DNA from: Marinicella marina
GTDB lineage: Bacteria > Pseudomonadota > Gammaproteobacteria > Xanthomonadales > Marinicellaceae
DNA length: 64,000 nt
NCBI RefSeq assembly: GCF_030065545.1
Contig: NZ_JASJNC010000007.1
Location: 124,001 to 188,000 of the forward strand
Direction of reading: 5' to 3'
Below the pieces are notes generated by a model. The model did no database searches and was not told the DNA's origin. It was given only the letters and a program-made list of their open reading frames with translations. Positions 18,709-27,640 of the stretch are shown one piece after another. The position numbers were made by a program, and so were the translations under genes. How positions within the stretch are numbered: position 1 is the stretch's first letter; each line of letters opens with the position of its first letter.

Positions 18709-19015
18709 TTACTTTCCTTTTTTATTATTATTAGTATATTTCTTCGTTTCAATCAGAGTCACTTAATCATGACGATTGTGCATCATCATTAATGGGTGAA
18801 TCGATTCAATTCTTATACGGAGGTTCCGTGGGTCGATGAAGCCACTACAGCCTCAACAACGATACGACCAAGCAGCATATAAAATGTCTGTGTCGTTTTG
18901 ACTAAAAAGCCAGCATGTATGCTGGCTTCTGTAGAATGACCCTATTATACCGCTAAGTCACTGTAAGTGCCAACGGCCTGAAAAAAGTCAAATTAATCCA
19001 TTTAATGGGTGGTGC
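18709..19015. other. Intergenic region between ppnN and ppiB
   Basis: This 307-base region holds the ppnN ribosome-binding site, presumably its promoter, and the ppiB terminator at 18908-18927. Between them, about 18820-18885, lies a piece with short inverted repeats (GGTCG/CGACC) and no convincing frame. A 21-codon plus-strand frame (18836-18901) has no proper ribosome-binding site and is not called. Confidence 0.4.
18902..18927 (-). terminator. Terminator downstream of ppiB
   Basis: The stem AGCCAGCAT/ATGCTGGCT (18908-18916 with 18919-18927) is followed on the minus strand by TTTTT. It lies about 90 bases past the ppiB stop. On the plus strand the T-run is poor, so it acts mainly for the minus strand. 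Confidence 0.75.
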
Positions 19016-19513
19016 TTAGATGTGCTCATTCCATGCTTTGACACGATCTGCCTGGGCTGTTAATAATGCCTCAACATCACCACTGACTTCAATGGTTTTG
19101 ATTTCATCGCCACCTACAATGGCATTGACAACGGCTTGGTCTTCTGCTGAAACCACTTCGCCAAATACTGAGTGCTTGCCATCCAACCAAGGGGTAGCCA
19201 CATGAGTCACGAAGAACTGGCTGCCATTGGTGCCTGGACCAGCATTGGCCATAGATAATATACCTGGCTTGTCATGCTTCAGTGATGCATCAAACTCATC
19301 CTCAAATTTATACCCTGGACCACCAGTACCCGTACCAATGGGACAGCCGCCTTGGACCATGAAATCAGGGATGACTCGGTGGAATGACAAATCATTGTAA
19401 AAACCCTGTTGTGCTAAATTGACGAAGTTAGCTACTGTAATGGGTGTTTTGTCATCAGTTAAGTTGATGTTGATGTCGCCTTTGTTGGTTTTAATCACTG
19501 CTTTTATGGCCAT
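19016..19513 (-). CDS. Peptidyl-prolyl cis-trans isomerase (cyclophilin B)
   Basis: A 165-residue cyclophilin that speeds up proline isomerisation in protein folding. The catalytic arginine is seen in [14 protein letters not shown], and [29 protein letters not shown] is the typical second half. No signal peptide is seen, so it is cytoplasmic like E. coli PpiB (164 residues). It is a single-gene unit ended by the terminator at 18902-18927. Confidence 0.96.
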   Translation of the reverse strand: MAIKAVIKTNKGDININLTDDKTPITVANFVNLAQQGFYNDLSFHRVIPDFMVQGGCPIGTGTGGPGYKFEDEFDASLKHDKPGILSMANAGPGTNGSQFFVTHVATPWLDGKHSVFGEVVSAEDQAVVNAIVGGDEIKTIEVSGDVEALLTAQADRVKAWNEHI

Positions 19514-19677
19514 AAGAATTTTTCTCTGAAATTAAAAACCTTTATATGGTAGTTAAATTGGCGTAATTCAAGCCAGTAATAGTGATGAAATCAACCACTT
19601 TAAAACGTATAATGATTGTTTGTTATTAACTTAGGGCCACCCGACCAGGATAATGTCCCGCTTTTTAGAGGATTGTA

Positions 19678-21804
19678 ATGATTAAAAAGATAAACCTTCT
19701 TGTTTTGGTGGCCTTGCTGGCAGCCTGTTCACAACAAGTTCAAAATACCCAGAATGATGCCCGACAAAACAATGTAGCAACCCATGCAGATGATCCTTTT
19801 CTGTGGCTGGAAGAAGTCGATGGTGAAAAAGCCATCGAATGGGTCAAAGCCCGCAATGAAACATCATTAGAAGTGCTTGAAAACCACCCAAAATTTGACA
19901 CTTTGTACGAAACCAATACAGCCATTTACAACTCAAACGAACGCATCCCTTATGTCAGTCAGATGAATGGCTATTTGTATAATTTTTGGCGTGATGCCAC
20001 CCATGTCAGGGGTTTGTACCGCAGAACCACACTGGCTGAGTACCAAAAAGATGAGCCCGAGTGGGAAACAGTCTTAGACGTTGACGCTTTGGCCACAGCA
20101 GATGATGAGAATTGGGTTTATAAAGGCATGTCATGTCGCTATCCAGTGTACGATCGTTGTTTGGTGAACTTATCTCGAGGCGGTGCAGATGCCACCGTGG
20201 TCAGAGAGTTTGACCTGGAAAGCAAATCCTTTGTTGAAGGTGGTTTCTATCTGCCAGAGGCCAAGAGCTCTGTGACTTGGGTTGATTTAAATACCTTGAT
20301 GGTTGGCAGCGACTTTGGCCCAGACAGCATGACTGACTCTGGCTACCCCAAAATCACCAAATTATGGCAGCGCGGCACCCCGTTAAGCAGCTCCCCGACT
20401 ATTTTTACAGGTGAGCAAAGTGACGTAGGCATCTGGCCAACAGTGTTGTATGATGGCGATGAAGGTTACCGTTTTGTCATCCAAGCTGACAGTTTTTACA
20501 CCCGAACGTGGCATGTTTTGGATGAAAACAACCAAAGCAAAGCCCTTGATGTGCCAAATGACATTGGGGTTTCAGGATTAATTGATGGTCAAGCCATATT
20601 TGAACTGAAGTCAGACTGGCAACCCGCTGATACAGCATTCAAACAAGGTGATTTAATCGCCATAGACTTCAGTGATTTGTTGGCAGGCAGTCGTGATTTT
20701 GTTGCCATCATGCAACCGGATGACAATACTTCTATCAGCTCCGTATCCACCAGTAAAAACTATGTACTGGTCAACACCCTAAAAGATGTCAGCAGCGTCA
20801 TTTATCAAATGAGCTACGAGCAAGGAACATGGCAAACCCAAACCATGGATTTGCCTCAGTTTGGGGCCATGTCAATTTCAGGAACCAGTGATAAGAATGA
20901 CGATGTATTTATTAATTACAGTAACTACCTGACACCCTCTACTTTGTATTACTACAATGCAGCGAAGCAAGAATCCAAAGCAATTAAATCGTTACCTGCC
21001 ATGTTCGATAAAACAGGCTTAACAGTTGAACAACACTTTATGGTAGCTGAGGATGGCGTGAAAGTACCGTACTACCTAATCCGCAAGGAAGACCTGGAAT
21101 ACAATGGCAAAAACCCAACGATTCTTTATGGCTATGGTGGCTTTGAAGTGTCGATGCGACCCAATTACTCCAGCACAGTAGGTACCAACTGGTTAGAAGA
21201 TGGCGGTGTTTATGTGGTCGCCAATATCCGTGGCGGCGGCGAATATGGCCCGGCTTGGCACCAAGCTGCTTTAAAAGAAAATCGCCATGTGGCATTCAAC
21301 GATTTCATCGGCGTGGCAGAGGATTTGATTGCCAGAAACATCACTTCACCAGAGCATTTGGGTATAGTGGGTGGCTCCAACGGTGGCCTGTTAGTTGGCG
21401 CTGTTTACACCATGCGTCCTGATTTATTCAATGCGGTGGTTTGTGCTGTGCCTTTATTGGATATGAAACGTTATAATAAATTATTAGCCGGTGCCAGTTG
21501 GATGGCTGAATACGGTAATCCTGATATACCTGAGGAGTGGGCCTACATCAAAACATATTCGCCATACCACAACTTAAAAGCCAATGAAGACTATCCAAAA
21601 GTGTTTTTTACCACCTCAACCAGAGATGATCGGGTGCACCCTGGCCATGCCAGAAAAATGGCTGCACTGATGGAATCAATGGGTCATGATTATTTTTACT
21701 ATGAAAACATAGAGGGTGGCCATGGCGGCGCCTCCAACAACAACCAGGCAGCTTACTTACAAGCCCTCAGGTACAGTTATTTTTGGCATCAATTGGCACC
21801 TTAA
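19678..21804 (+). CDS. S9 prolyl oligopeptidase-like lipoprotein
   Basis: A 708-residue serine peptidase of the S9A prolyl oligopeptidase family. It starts with a lipoprotein signal whose lipobox ends at Cys17 (LLAAC). An N-terminal beta-propeller follows, with the alpha/beta hydrolase domain near residues 480-700. The nucleophile Ser567 lies in GGSNGG, the catalytic Asp in TRDDRVHP and His682 in GGHGGA. The family cuts small peptides, often after proline, and as a lipoprotein it would act in the periplasm or at the outer membrane. AGAGG lies 7 bases before the ATG. It is the first of three secreted hydrolases in a row on this strand, which suggests peptide scavenging. Confidence 0.93.
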   Translation: MIKKINLLVLVALLAACSQQVQNTQNDARQNNVATHADDPFLWLEEVDGEKAIEWVKARNETSLEVLENHPKFDTLYETNTAIYNSNERIPYVSQMNGYLYNFWRDATHVRGLYRRTTLAEYQKDEPEWETVLDVDALATADDENWVYKGMSCRYPVYDRCLVNLSRGGADATVVREFDLESKSFVEGGFYLPEAKSSVTWVDLNTLMVGSDFGPDSMTDSGYPKITKLWQRGTPLSSSPTIFTGEQSDVGIWPTVLYDGDEGYRFVIQADSFYTRTWHVLDENNQSKALDVPNDIGVSGLIDGQAIFELKSDWQPADTAFKQGDLIAIDFSDLLAGSRDFVAIMQPDDNTSISSVSTSKNYVLVNTLKDVSSVIYQMSYEQGTWQTQTMDLPQFGAMSISGTSDKNDDVFINYSNYLTPSTLYYYNAAKQESKAIKSLPAMFDKTGLTVEQHFMVAEDGVKVPYYLIRKEDLEYNGKNPTILYGYGGFEVSMRPNYSSTVGTNWLEDGGVYVVANIRGGGEYGPAWHQAALKENRHVAFNDFIGVAEDLIARNITSPEHLGIVGGSNGGLLVGAVYTMRPDLFNAVVCAVPLLDMKRYNKLLAGASWMAEYGNPDIPEEWAYIKTYSPYHNLKANEDYPKVFFTTSTRDDRVHPGHARKMAALMESMGHDYFYYENIEGGHGGASNNNQAAYLQALRYSYFWHQLAP

Positions 21805-21828
21805 CCCCAACAAAAAGAGAGAACATAC

Positions 21829-23091
21829 ATGAAAAAATTATTATTTATTTTATTGGCTATCAGCCCAATGGGTGTGATGGCTGACATACAGCAGGACATC
21901 ATTGATATTGAAAGTAAAATGCTCGAGTGGCGTCGTCATTTACATCAAAACCCTGAATTAAGTAACCGTGAATTCAAAACAGCGGCCTACATCGAAAAAC
22001 ACTTGAAAGCATTGGGTCTAGAAGTAAAAACGGGTGTGGCGCATACCGGCTTGGTTGCCTTCCTCGAAGGTGGCAAACCAGGGCCTTTACTGGCACTGCG
22101 AGCTGATATGGACGCACTGCCGGTTACAGAGCAGGTTGATTTGTCTTTTGCCTCTAAAGTGACCACCGAATACCGCGGTGAGACCACTGGCGTGATGCAT
22201 GCCTGTGGACATGACACCCATGTGGCAATTCTGATGGCAGCAGCCGAAATATTCACCAAAAACAAAGCCGACTTGGCTGGTTCTTTGATGTTTATTTTCC
22301 AACCAGCCGAGGAAGGTGCTCCAGGTGATGAGGAAGGTGGAGCTGAGTTGATGCTGGCAGAGGGTTTATTCAATGACAGAAAACCTGAGGCCGTTTTTGG
22401 CTTGCATGTTACATCTAACATGAACAGCGGCATTGTTGGCTTCAGAAAGGGCCCATCAATGGCTGCAGTGGATGATTTTGAATTGAAGGTGATTGGTCGA
22501 CAAGCACATGGTTCAAGACCATGGAGCGGTATCGATCCGATTGTGACTTCAGCACAAATCATAAACTCAGTCCAAACCATCGTTTCACGCCGCACTGATG
22601 TCACCAAAGCGCCTGCAGTGGTTTCTTTCGGCGCCATCAAAGGTGGTATCAGAAACAACATCATTCCTGATGATGTGACCATGGTTGGTACCATCAGAAA
22701 CTTTGATATGGGTATCAGAGATGACATCCACCAACAACTGGGCAAAATTGTTAATCATGTCGGTCAGGCCAATGATGCCGACATAGAATTTAAAATCAAT
22801 GAAGGCTATCCGGTGACCGTCAACGACCCAGAATTGGGGGAAAAAATGCTGCCTTCTTTGCACCGCGTTTTTGGCGCGCAAAATGTAATTGACCCGGGCC
22901 TGATTACGGGTGCTGAAGATTTTTCTTATTTCGCGAATGAGGTGCCAGGCATGTTTTTCTTTATGGGTGTAACCCCTCAAGACCAAAACCCACTTGAAGC
23001 ACCAACCAACCATTCACCGCACTTTTATGTTGAGGAAACAGCTTTACTCAACGGCGTGAAGGCTTTTGTACAACTGGTCAACGATTACTGA
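21829..23091 (+). CDS. Exported M20 family amidohydrolase
   Basis: A 420-residue zinc peptidase of the M20D (carboxypeptidase/aminoacylase/hippurate hydrolase) group. The first 18 residues are a signal peptide (LFILLAISPMGVMA). Zinc ligands are seen in MHACGHDTH (about 123-131) and in EEGAPGDEEGG. The dimerisation domain runs roughly 195-310. It removes acyl or amino-acid groups from N-acyl amino acids or short peptides; the exact substrate cannot be read. It lies 24 bases after the S9 peptidase gene. Confidence 0.9.
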   Translation: MKKLLFILLAISPMGVMADIQQDIIDIESKMLEWRRHLHQNPELSNREFKTAAYIEKHLKALGLEVKTGVAHTGLVAFLEGGKPGPLLALRADMDALPVTEQVDLSFASKVTTEYRGETTGVMHACGHDTHVAILMAAAEIFTKNKADLAGSLMFIFQPAEEGAPGDEEGGAELMLAEGLFNDRKPEAVFGLHVTSNMNSGIVGFRKGPSMAAVDDFELKVIGRQAHGSRPWSGIDPIVTSAQIINSVQTIVSRRTDVTKAPAVVSFGAIKGGIRNNIIPDDVTMVGTIRNFDMGIRDDIHQQLGKIVNHVGQANDADIEFKINEGYPVTVNDPELGEKMLPSLHRVFGAQNVIDPGLITGAEDFSYFANEVPGMFFFMGVTPQDQNPLEAPTNHSPHFYVEETALLNGVKAFVQLVNDY

Positions 23092-23094
23092 TTG

Positions 23095-24441
23095 ATGAAA
23101 TTTTGGCCTGTCCTTTTGCTGGTCATCCTCACAGCATGCCAAGTCAACACCAAACCTGACTTGGCGTTGCTGTACCAACCGCAAAACAGTCAAAACCAAA
23201 CCCCGCTGATTTTAATTCATGGCTCTCTAGGGAGTAAATTAAGACTGATTGAAAGCGGCAAAGAAGTTTGGCCGGGTAAATTGAATGACCTGATATTTTC
23301 AAATTATAAAGTCCTTGCTAACCACATCAAGCCGGACACGCTGTCAGTGGATTATGAAAAAATTGAATCCTACGCGATATTTGATTCCTATTCAGGACTG
23401 AGTATTTATGACGACATCATCAAAACATTGACCACCTATGGAGGTTATCAATTAAATAAACCGCAGCAAGCCGTTGGCTCTCAGCGCCAACTCTACGTGT
23501 TTCATTACGACTGGCGCCAAGACAATGTTCATAATGCGCAAAAGCTCGCTGCTTTTATAGATCAGGTGTTAAAAAAGCACCCCAATCAACAACAAGTTGA
23601 TGTGGTGGCTCATTCAATGGGTGGCATCTTATTGCGCTATTACCAAAGGTTTGGCGCCAAAGATGTACTGCCTTTGCTGCAAGCAGATTCATCTGCTGCC
23701 ATCCAAACTGATTCTCAAGCCAATAAAATCAGACACGCTATTTTCTTAGGAACACCGCAATTGGGTTCAGTCAAACCAGTGTTGAGACTGATGTCGGGTT
23801 TTGATTTTAATCTGCGTAACATACCGGTTGAGGTTCAAATCACCATGCCCAGCGTTTACCAACTGTTACCACACCCACAAAGTCATTGGCTGGCAGACTA
23901 TGCAGGCAACTCAATTCAGTTTGACCTGTATGATCCCAATAATTGGAAACAACATGAATGGTCTATCTATAACACAGATGTGATAACAAGAATTCACAAG
24001 AATCACGACCCACAATCAGACGGTGAGACCGAACTACAAACCCTACAAGCTTTCTTCAATCATCAGCTCAGGCGGGCCAAAGCTTTGTGGTTGGCACTGT
24101 CACCCAAATATGAAGTGGATCACGAAGGGTTTATTATTATGGGCGGCTCCTGTAAACAAACCCTGAACCGCTTGATACTTGAACAAGACCATGATCACGT
24201 CGTTTTCCACGACAAAATCAATCACGCCGTGGGCGATAAAGACATTCAAAGAAACATCCTGTATGAACCAGGTGATGGTCAAGTGACTAAATCCTCACTG
24301 TTGGGACAAATTCGCATCTCAGACCAACAAACACTGGACACCATAAAGGTGAGGTACCCTGTTTTTGTCTGTGAAGACCACCTTAAACTGACTGAAAACA
24401 TAACCTTCCAAGATAATTTATTACATATCCTGTTAAATTGA
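23095..24441 (+). CDS. LCAT-like lipase/acyltransferase lipoprotein
   Basis: A 448-residue lipoprotein with an alpha/beta hydrolase fold of the lecithin:cholesterol acyltransferase-like type. The lipobox ends at TAC and the nucleophile Ser174 is in AHSMGG. The oxyanion segment is LIHGSLGSKL. It presumably hydrolyses or transfers acyl chains of lipids. The start at 23095 (ATG) is preferred over TTG at 23092. It starts 4 bases after the M20 gene, so it is in the same operon. The catalytic Asp and His cannot be pinned with confidence. Confidence 0.8.
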   Translation: MKFWPVLLLVILTACQVNTKPDLALLYQPQNSQNQTPLILIHGSLGSKLRLIESGKEVWPGKLNDLIFSNYKVLANHIKPDTLSVDYEKIESYAIFDSYSGLSIYDDIIKTLTTYGGYQLNKPQQAVGSQRQLYVFHYDWRQDNVHNAQKLAAFIDQVLKKHPNQQQVDVVAHSMGGILLRYYQRFGAKDVLPLLQADSSAAIQTDSQANKIRHAIFLGTPQLGSVKPVLRLMSGFDFNLRNIPVEVQITMPSVYQLLPHPQSHWLADYAGNSIQFDLYDPNNWKQHEWSIYNTDVITRIHKNHDPQSDGETELQTLQAFFNHQLRRAKALWLALSPKYEVDHEGFIIMGGSCKQTLNRLILEQDHDHVVFHDKINHAVGDKDIQRNILYEPGDGQVTKSSLLGQIRISDQQTLDTIKVRYPVFVCEDHLKLTENITFQDNLLHILLN

Positions 24442-24493
24442 ATCAGTTCCTATTCAATGTAATAATAATCATTGTATTTTATCGAGTTCAAAA

Positions 24494-25327
24494 ATGACTA
24501 GATTACAGATCACTTTAACAGCGCTGTTTTTTTCAACCACACTGTTGGCTTTCGATGAGGTCGAGGTCACACCGCTGTTTCCAAACGGCTGGGAAGCAGT
24601 CAATGTACGAGATGATGCCATGGTTATGCAAAGTAATAACCAGCCTTTGTTCGGAGATGGCTCTTTGCTATTTGCCACTGACACCGTGACCAATGGCCAA
24701 GACAAAGCCGATTTCCAGCTCCTCTGGCAACAATCAGCCTCAGTGATAGATTTCCCAGGGCGCACCTTGGGAAACATCAGTGATTTGAACTATGCTTGGT
24801 ACCGTGATGCGGCCAGTACCACCATTGCACATTTTACCCCAGTGTTTCGTCTGACATTCTACGATGACAACAACACCCCAACAGACCTTACTGATGATGT
24901 GAGCGGCGTGCTGGTTTGGGAAGGTGTTTACAATGGCTACAGCGATCCAGTTGAAGACAGCTGGGAGTTGGTAGATATGATGGCGGATAATTTTTGGGCT
25001 TTTGTTTCTTTCAATGGCCAAAACACCGGTACCGGCGTGATTCAAAATTACAATGTCTCGTTGGATGACTGGATCAACCAATCGCCTCAAGGACAACCAG
25101 GCGATCCGCAAATCAATTTATCGGCGGACACCCTAATCATTGGCGTCAACGTAGGAGTGGGTTCAGGTTGGGGCAATTCATTCCTGGGTTATGTGGATGC
25201 CGTGCGAGTGGGTTTTGGCGAGGAAGATGATACCTTGTTTAATTTCGAAGTTTGTCCTGTTTTCATTGCCAATGATAACCCTGATGTGATTTTCGATGAT
25301 TCATTTGAGTGTTTCAAAAGATTTTAA
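24494..25327 (+). CDS. Exported protein with C-terminal IFDDSFE-like tail
   Basis: A 277-residue secreted protein with a 19-residue signal peptide and no known domain that I recognise. It is rich in Asp and aromatic residues and has a calcium-binding look (DDNNTPTDLTDD). The C-terminus has VIFDDSFEC followed by KRF. A similar tail (VFQNSFE) ends the exported protein at 50066-51538. The gene stands between the hydrolase operon and tldD, with no terminator seen. Function is unknown. Confidence 0.6.
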   Translation: MTRLQITLTALFFSTTLLAFDEVEVTPLFPNGWEAVNVRDDAMVMQSNNQPLFGDGSLLFATDTVTNGQDKADFQLLWQQSASVIDFPGRTLGNISDLNYAWYRDAASTTIAHFTPVFRLTFYDDNNTPTDLTDDVSGVLVWEGVYNGYSDPVEDSWELVDMMADNFWAFVSFNGQNTGTGVIQNYNVSLDDWINQSPQGQPGDPQINLSADTLIIGVNVGVGSGWGNSFLGYVDAVRVGFGEEDDTLFNFEVCPVFIANDNPDVIFDDSFECFKRF

Positions 25328-25371
25328 AACACCCAATACGCCCGCAAAAAATTCATCTAATCAACGCTGAA

Positions 25372-26811
25372 TTAAACTTGGGTTCCGCCCACAGTCAATT
25401 GATCAATCTTTAAACTGGGTTGGCCTATTCCAACTGGAATGCTCTGGCCATCTTTACCACAAACACCCAAGCCTTGGTCGAAAGCCAGGTCATTGCCAAC
25501 CATACTGACTTTTTGCATGGCTGCTGGTCCATCGCCTATCAAAGTTGCCCCTTTGACTGGGTGAGTCACTTTGCCGTTTTCAATCATGTATGCTTCTGAT
25601 GCCGAAAACACAAATTTACCATTGGTTATATCTACCTGACCACCACTGAAATTAACCGCATACAAACCCTTATCAACTGAAGCAATGATTTCTTGAGGAT
25701 CATAGTCGCCACCTAACATGTAGGTATTGGTCATTCTGGGCATCGGTAAATGAGCAAACGATTCACGTCGACCATTACCTGTGGTCGGCACTCCCATTAA
25801 ACGTGCATTGAGTTTGTCTTGCATGTAACCTCGTAAAATGCCATTTTCAATCAACACGTTTTCTTGTGATGGCGTGCCTTCATCATCAATATTCAGCGAA
25901 CCGCGTCGATTAGGCATGATACCACTGTCAATAATGGTACAAGCCGACGAGGTGACTTGTTGACCCACCTTGCCGGCAAAAGCAGATGAACCCTTGCGAT
26001 TGAAATCACCTTCAAGGCCATGACCAACGGCTTCATGTAATAACACACCTGGCCAGCCACCGGCAAGTACCACAGGCATCTCGCCAGCCGGGGCTGGCTT
26101 GGCTTGTAAATTAATCAGTGCACCATGAATGGCTTGATCAACAAAGCTGTCGGCATAACCCGCCTGGAATACATCATTCAATAGGATGCGACCACCGCCG
26201 CCGGCATAGCCCATTTCCATGCGCCCTTTGTCATCAGCACAGATAACTTGAATACTCAACTTAACCATGGGCCTGATGTCCGCGCCAAAAGTACCATCGG
26301 TGGCAGCCACCATGATTTCCTCTTGTGATGAGACCAATGAACAAATGACTTTTTTCACCCGTGCATCTTTCTTTCTGGCCGCTACATCCATGTCGTTGAG
26401 AAGTTGGATGATGGCTTTATTATCTACCCCGTTGAGAACATCTTGTGGGGTGTATAATGTTTTTGCTTCAGCTGAGCGCAAATTGACTGCCGGGTGGTTC
26501 CTGTTATCACGTGCAATACTGCGTGCGGTTTGAACCGCTTGTTCAATGCTGTTTTTATTCAATGCATCGGTATAAGCAAACCCGGTTTTCTCACCTTGAT
26601 TGATGCGCACACCTACACCACGATCAATGCTGTGGCTGCCTGATTTAACTTGTTGGTTTTCCAACACCCATGACTCCAGCCGCGAGGACTGAAAGTATAA
26701 ATCCGCGAAATCTCCCCCAGTGGCCAAAGCACCACCCAAAAGATTTTCAAGGTCGTTGATGCTTAAGCCATTGGGTTCAAGGAAGGTTTGACTGGTTTGT
26801 TTGATAGACAT
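25372..26811 (-). CDS. TldD metalloprotease subunit
   Basis: A 479-residue subunit of the TldD/TldE protease, which in E. coli processes the peptide microcin B17 and degrades the CcdA antitoxin. The zinc motif HEAVGH (H259-H264) is present, so this is the catalytic TldD subunit rather than TldE/PmbA. E. coli TldD is 481 residues. It overlaps the upstream PqiA-like gene by one base and closes the rsfS-to-tldD gene run. No tldE/pmbA is in the window. Confidence 0.95.
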   Translation of the reverse strand: MSIKQTSQTFLEPNGLSINDLENLLGGALATGGDFADLYFQSSRLESWVLENQQVKSGSHSIDRGVGVRINQGEKTGFAYTDALNKNSIEQAVQTARSIARDNRNHPAVNLRSAEAKTLYTPQDVLNGVDNKAIIQLLNDMDVAARKKDARVKKVICSLVSSQEEIMVAATDGTFGADIRPMVKLSIQVICADDKGRMEMGYAGGGGRILLNDVFQAGYADSFVDQAIHGALINLQAKPAPAGEMPVVLAGGWPGVLLHEAVGHGLEGDFNRKGSSAFAGKVGQQVTSSACTIIDSGIMPNRRGSLNIDDEGTPSQENVLIENGILRGYMQDKLNARLMGVPTTGNGRRESFAHLPMPRMTNTYMLGGDYDPQEIIASVDKGLYAVNFSGGQVDITNGKFVFSASEAYMIENGKVTHPVKGATLIGDGPAAMQKVSMVGNDLAFDQGLGVCGKDGQSIPVGIGQPSLKIDQLTVGGTQV

Positions 26812-27638
26812 TATTTTATTTCTTCTTGTTTTATACTGATTAGGTATGTGAGTAACATCGATGAGATGACATAGGTGACAAAATAGTACACACCAATTTG
26901 TAAAGTTGCATCAGTGGCACCACCTGATTTGGTGGTAAAGTAAGTCACTAAAATTGCAATAACAAAAACATCTAACATCGACCACTTACCGATGCTCTTA
27001 AGTACCTTGATGCTTTTTTGTGAGAAGTGTAAATTTTGACTGAACAATATAATCAACATCATCAAAGATTTGAATATGGGGGTTAACAGTGTGAACACAA
27101 ATATGATCACTGCAATGGCTGTTTGACCTGAAAAATACAGTTTTTGTAGGGCTGAGACGATGCTTTTTGATTCAAACTGAAAGACACTTTGTCCGAGCAC
27201 AGGAATGTCTTGGTAAGCAATAATCGCCAAAATCGGTGCGAACCACCCAGTGACCAAAGCAATCACCGTCACTGAGAGCATGGCCAGCAGTGAAATTTTG
27301 GATTTGATGAAGCCGTGCAGCAAAAACATCAACACCAAAGTCGCAATGAATAATTTGGTATGCTTGTGTGCCAATTGATCGTGTTTTTCTGCCTTGTCTT
27401 GAATTGCTTTGAGCGCGTCCAGCTCTTCAGTATAGCCTGAGTACCAATTGAATGTGATGGCCTCCAACACTTTTTTGCTTTGTGACTTGAAGTTATCTGA
27501 CATCGACAAGCGCTCAGCAACTTCTTGAATGCGGTGTTCATATGCCAACGACTGACCCCAAGACTCATAGGCCAAATAGGAACAGAAACTAACCGTCACC
27601 AAGAAATAAAGTAGTTGTGCAAAAGTCGATTTATTCAT
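26811..27638 (-). CDS. PqiA-like membrane protein
   Basis: A 275-residue membrane protein with four to five transmembrane helices: one at the N-terminus (about 8-25) and the others after residue 95. The KSIGKWSMLDVFVIAILVTYF motif is diagnostic of the paraquat-inducible protein A (PqiA) family. PqiA works with the MCE protein PqiB in lipid transport between membranes, but no MCE gene is nearby. It lies between yhdP and tldD, 2 bases after yhdP, so it is co-transcribed with the large AsmA-like gene. The link to YhdP suggests envelope lipid work. Confidence 0.75.
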   Translation of the reverse strand: MNKSTFAQLLYFLVTVSFCSYLAYESWGQSLAYEHRIQEVAERLSMSDNFKSQSKKVLEAITFNWYSGYTEELDALKAIQDKAEKHDQLAHKHTKLFIATLVLMFLLHGFIKSKISLLAMLSVTVIALVTGWFAPILAIIAYQDIPVLGQSVFQFESKSIVSALQKLYFSGQTAIAVIIFVFTLLTPIFKSLMMLIILFSQNLHFSQKSIKVLKSIGKWSMLDVFVIAILVTYFTTKSGGATDATLQIGVYYFVTYVISSMLLTYLISIKQEEIK

Positions 27639-27640
27639 TA

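Noticed and set aside
18836-18901. 21-codon plus-strand frame between ppnN and ppiB
   Set aside because: GGAGG is 14 bases from the ATG and there is no paralogue or conserved partner; noise is likely.
21987-22745. Long open frame of 252 codons on the minus strand within the M20 gene
   Set aside because: It is antisense to a well-supported M20 hydrolase, has Ser/Pro/Lys-rich shadow composition and no domain.
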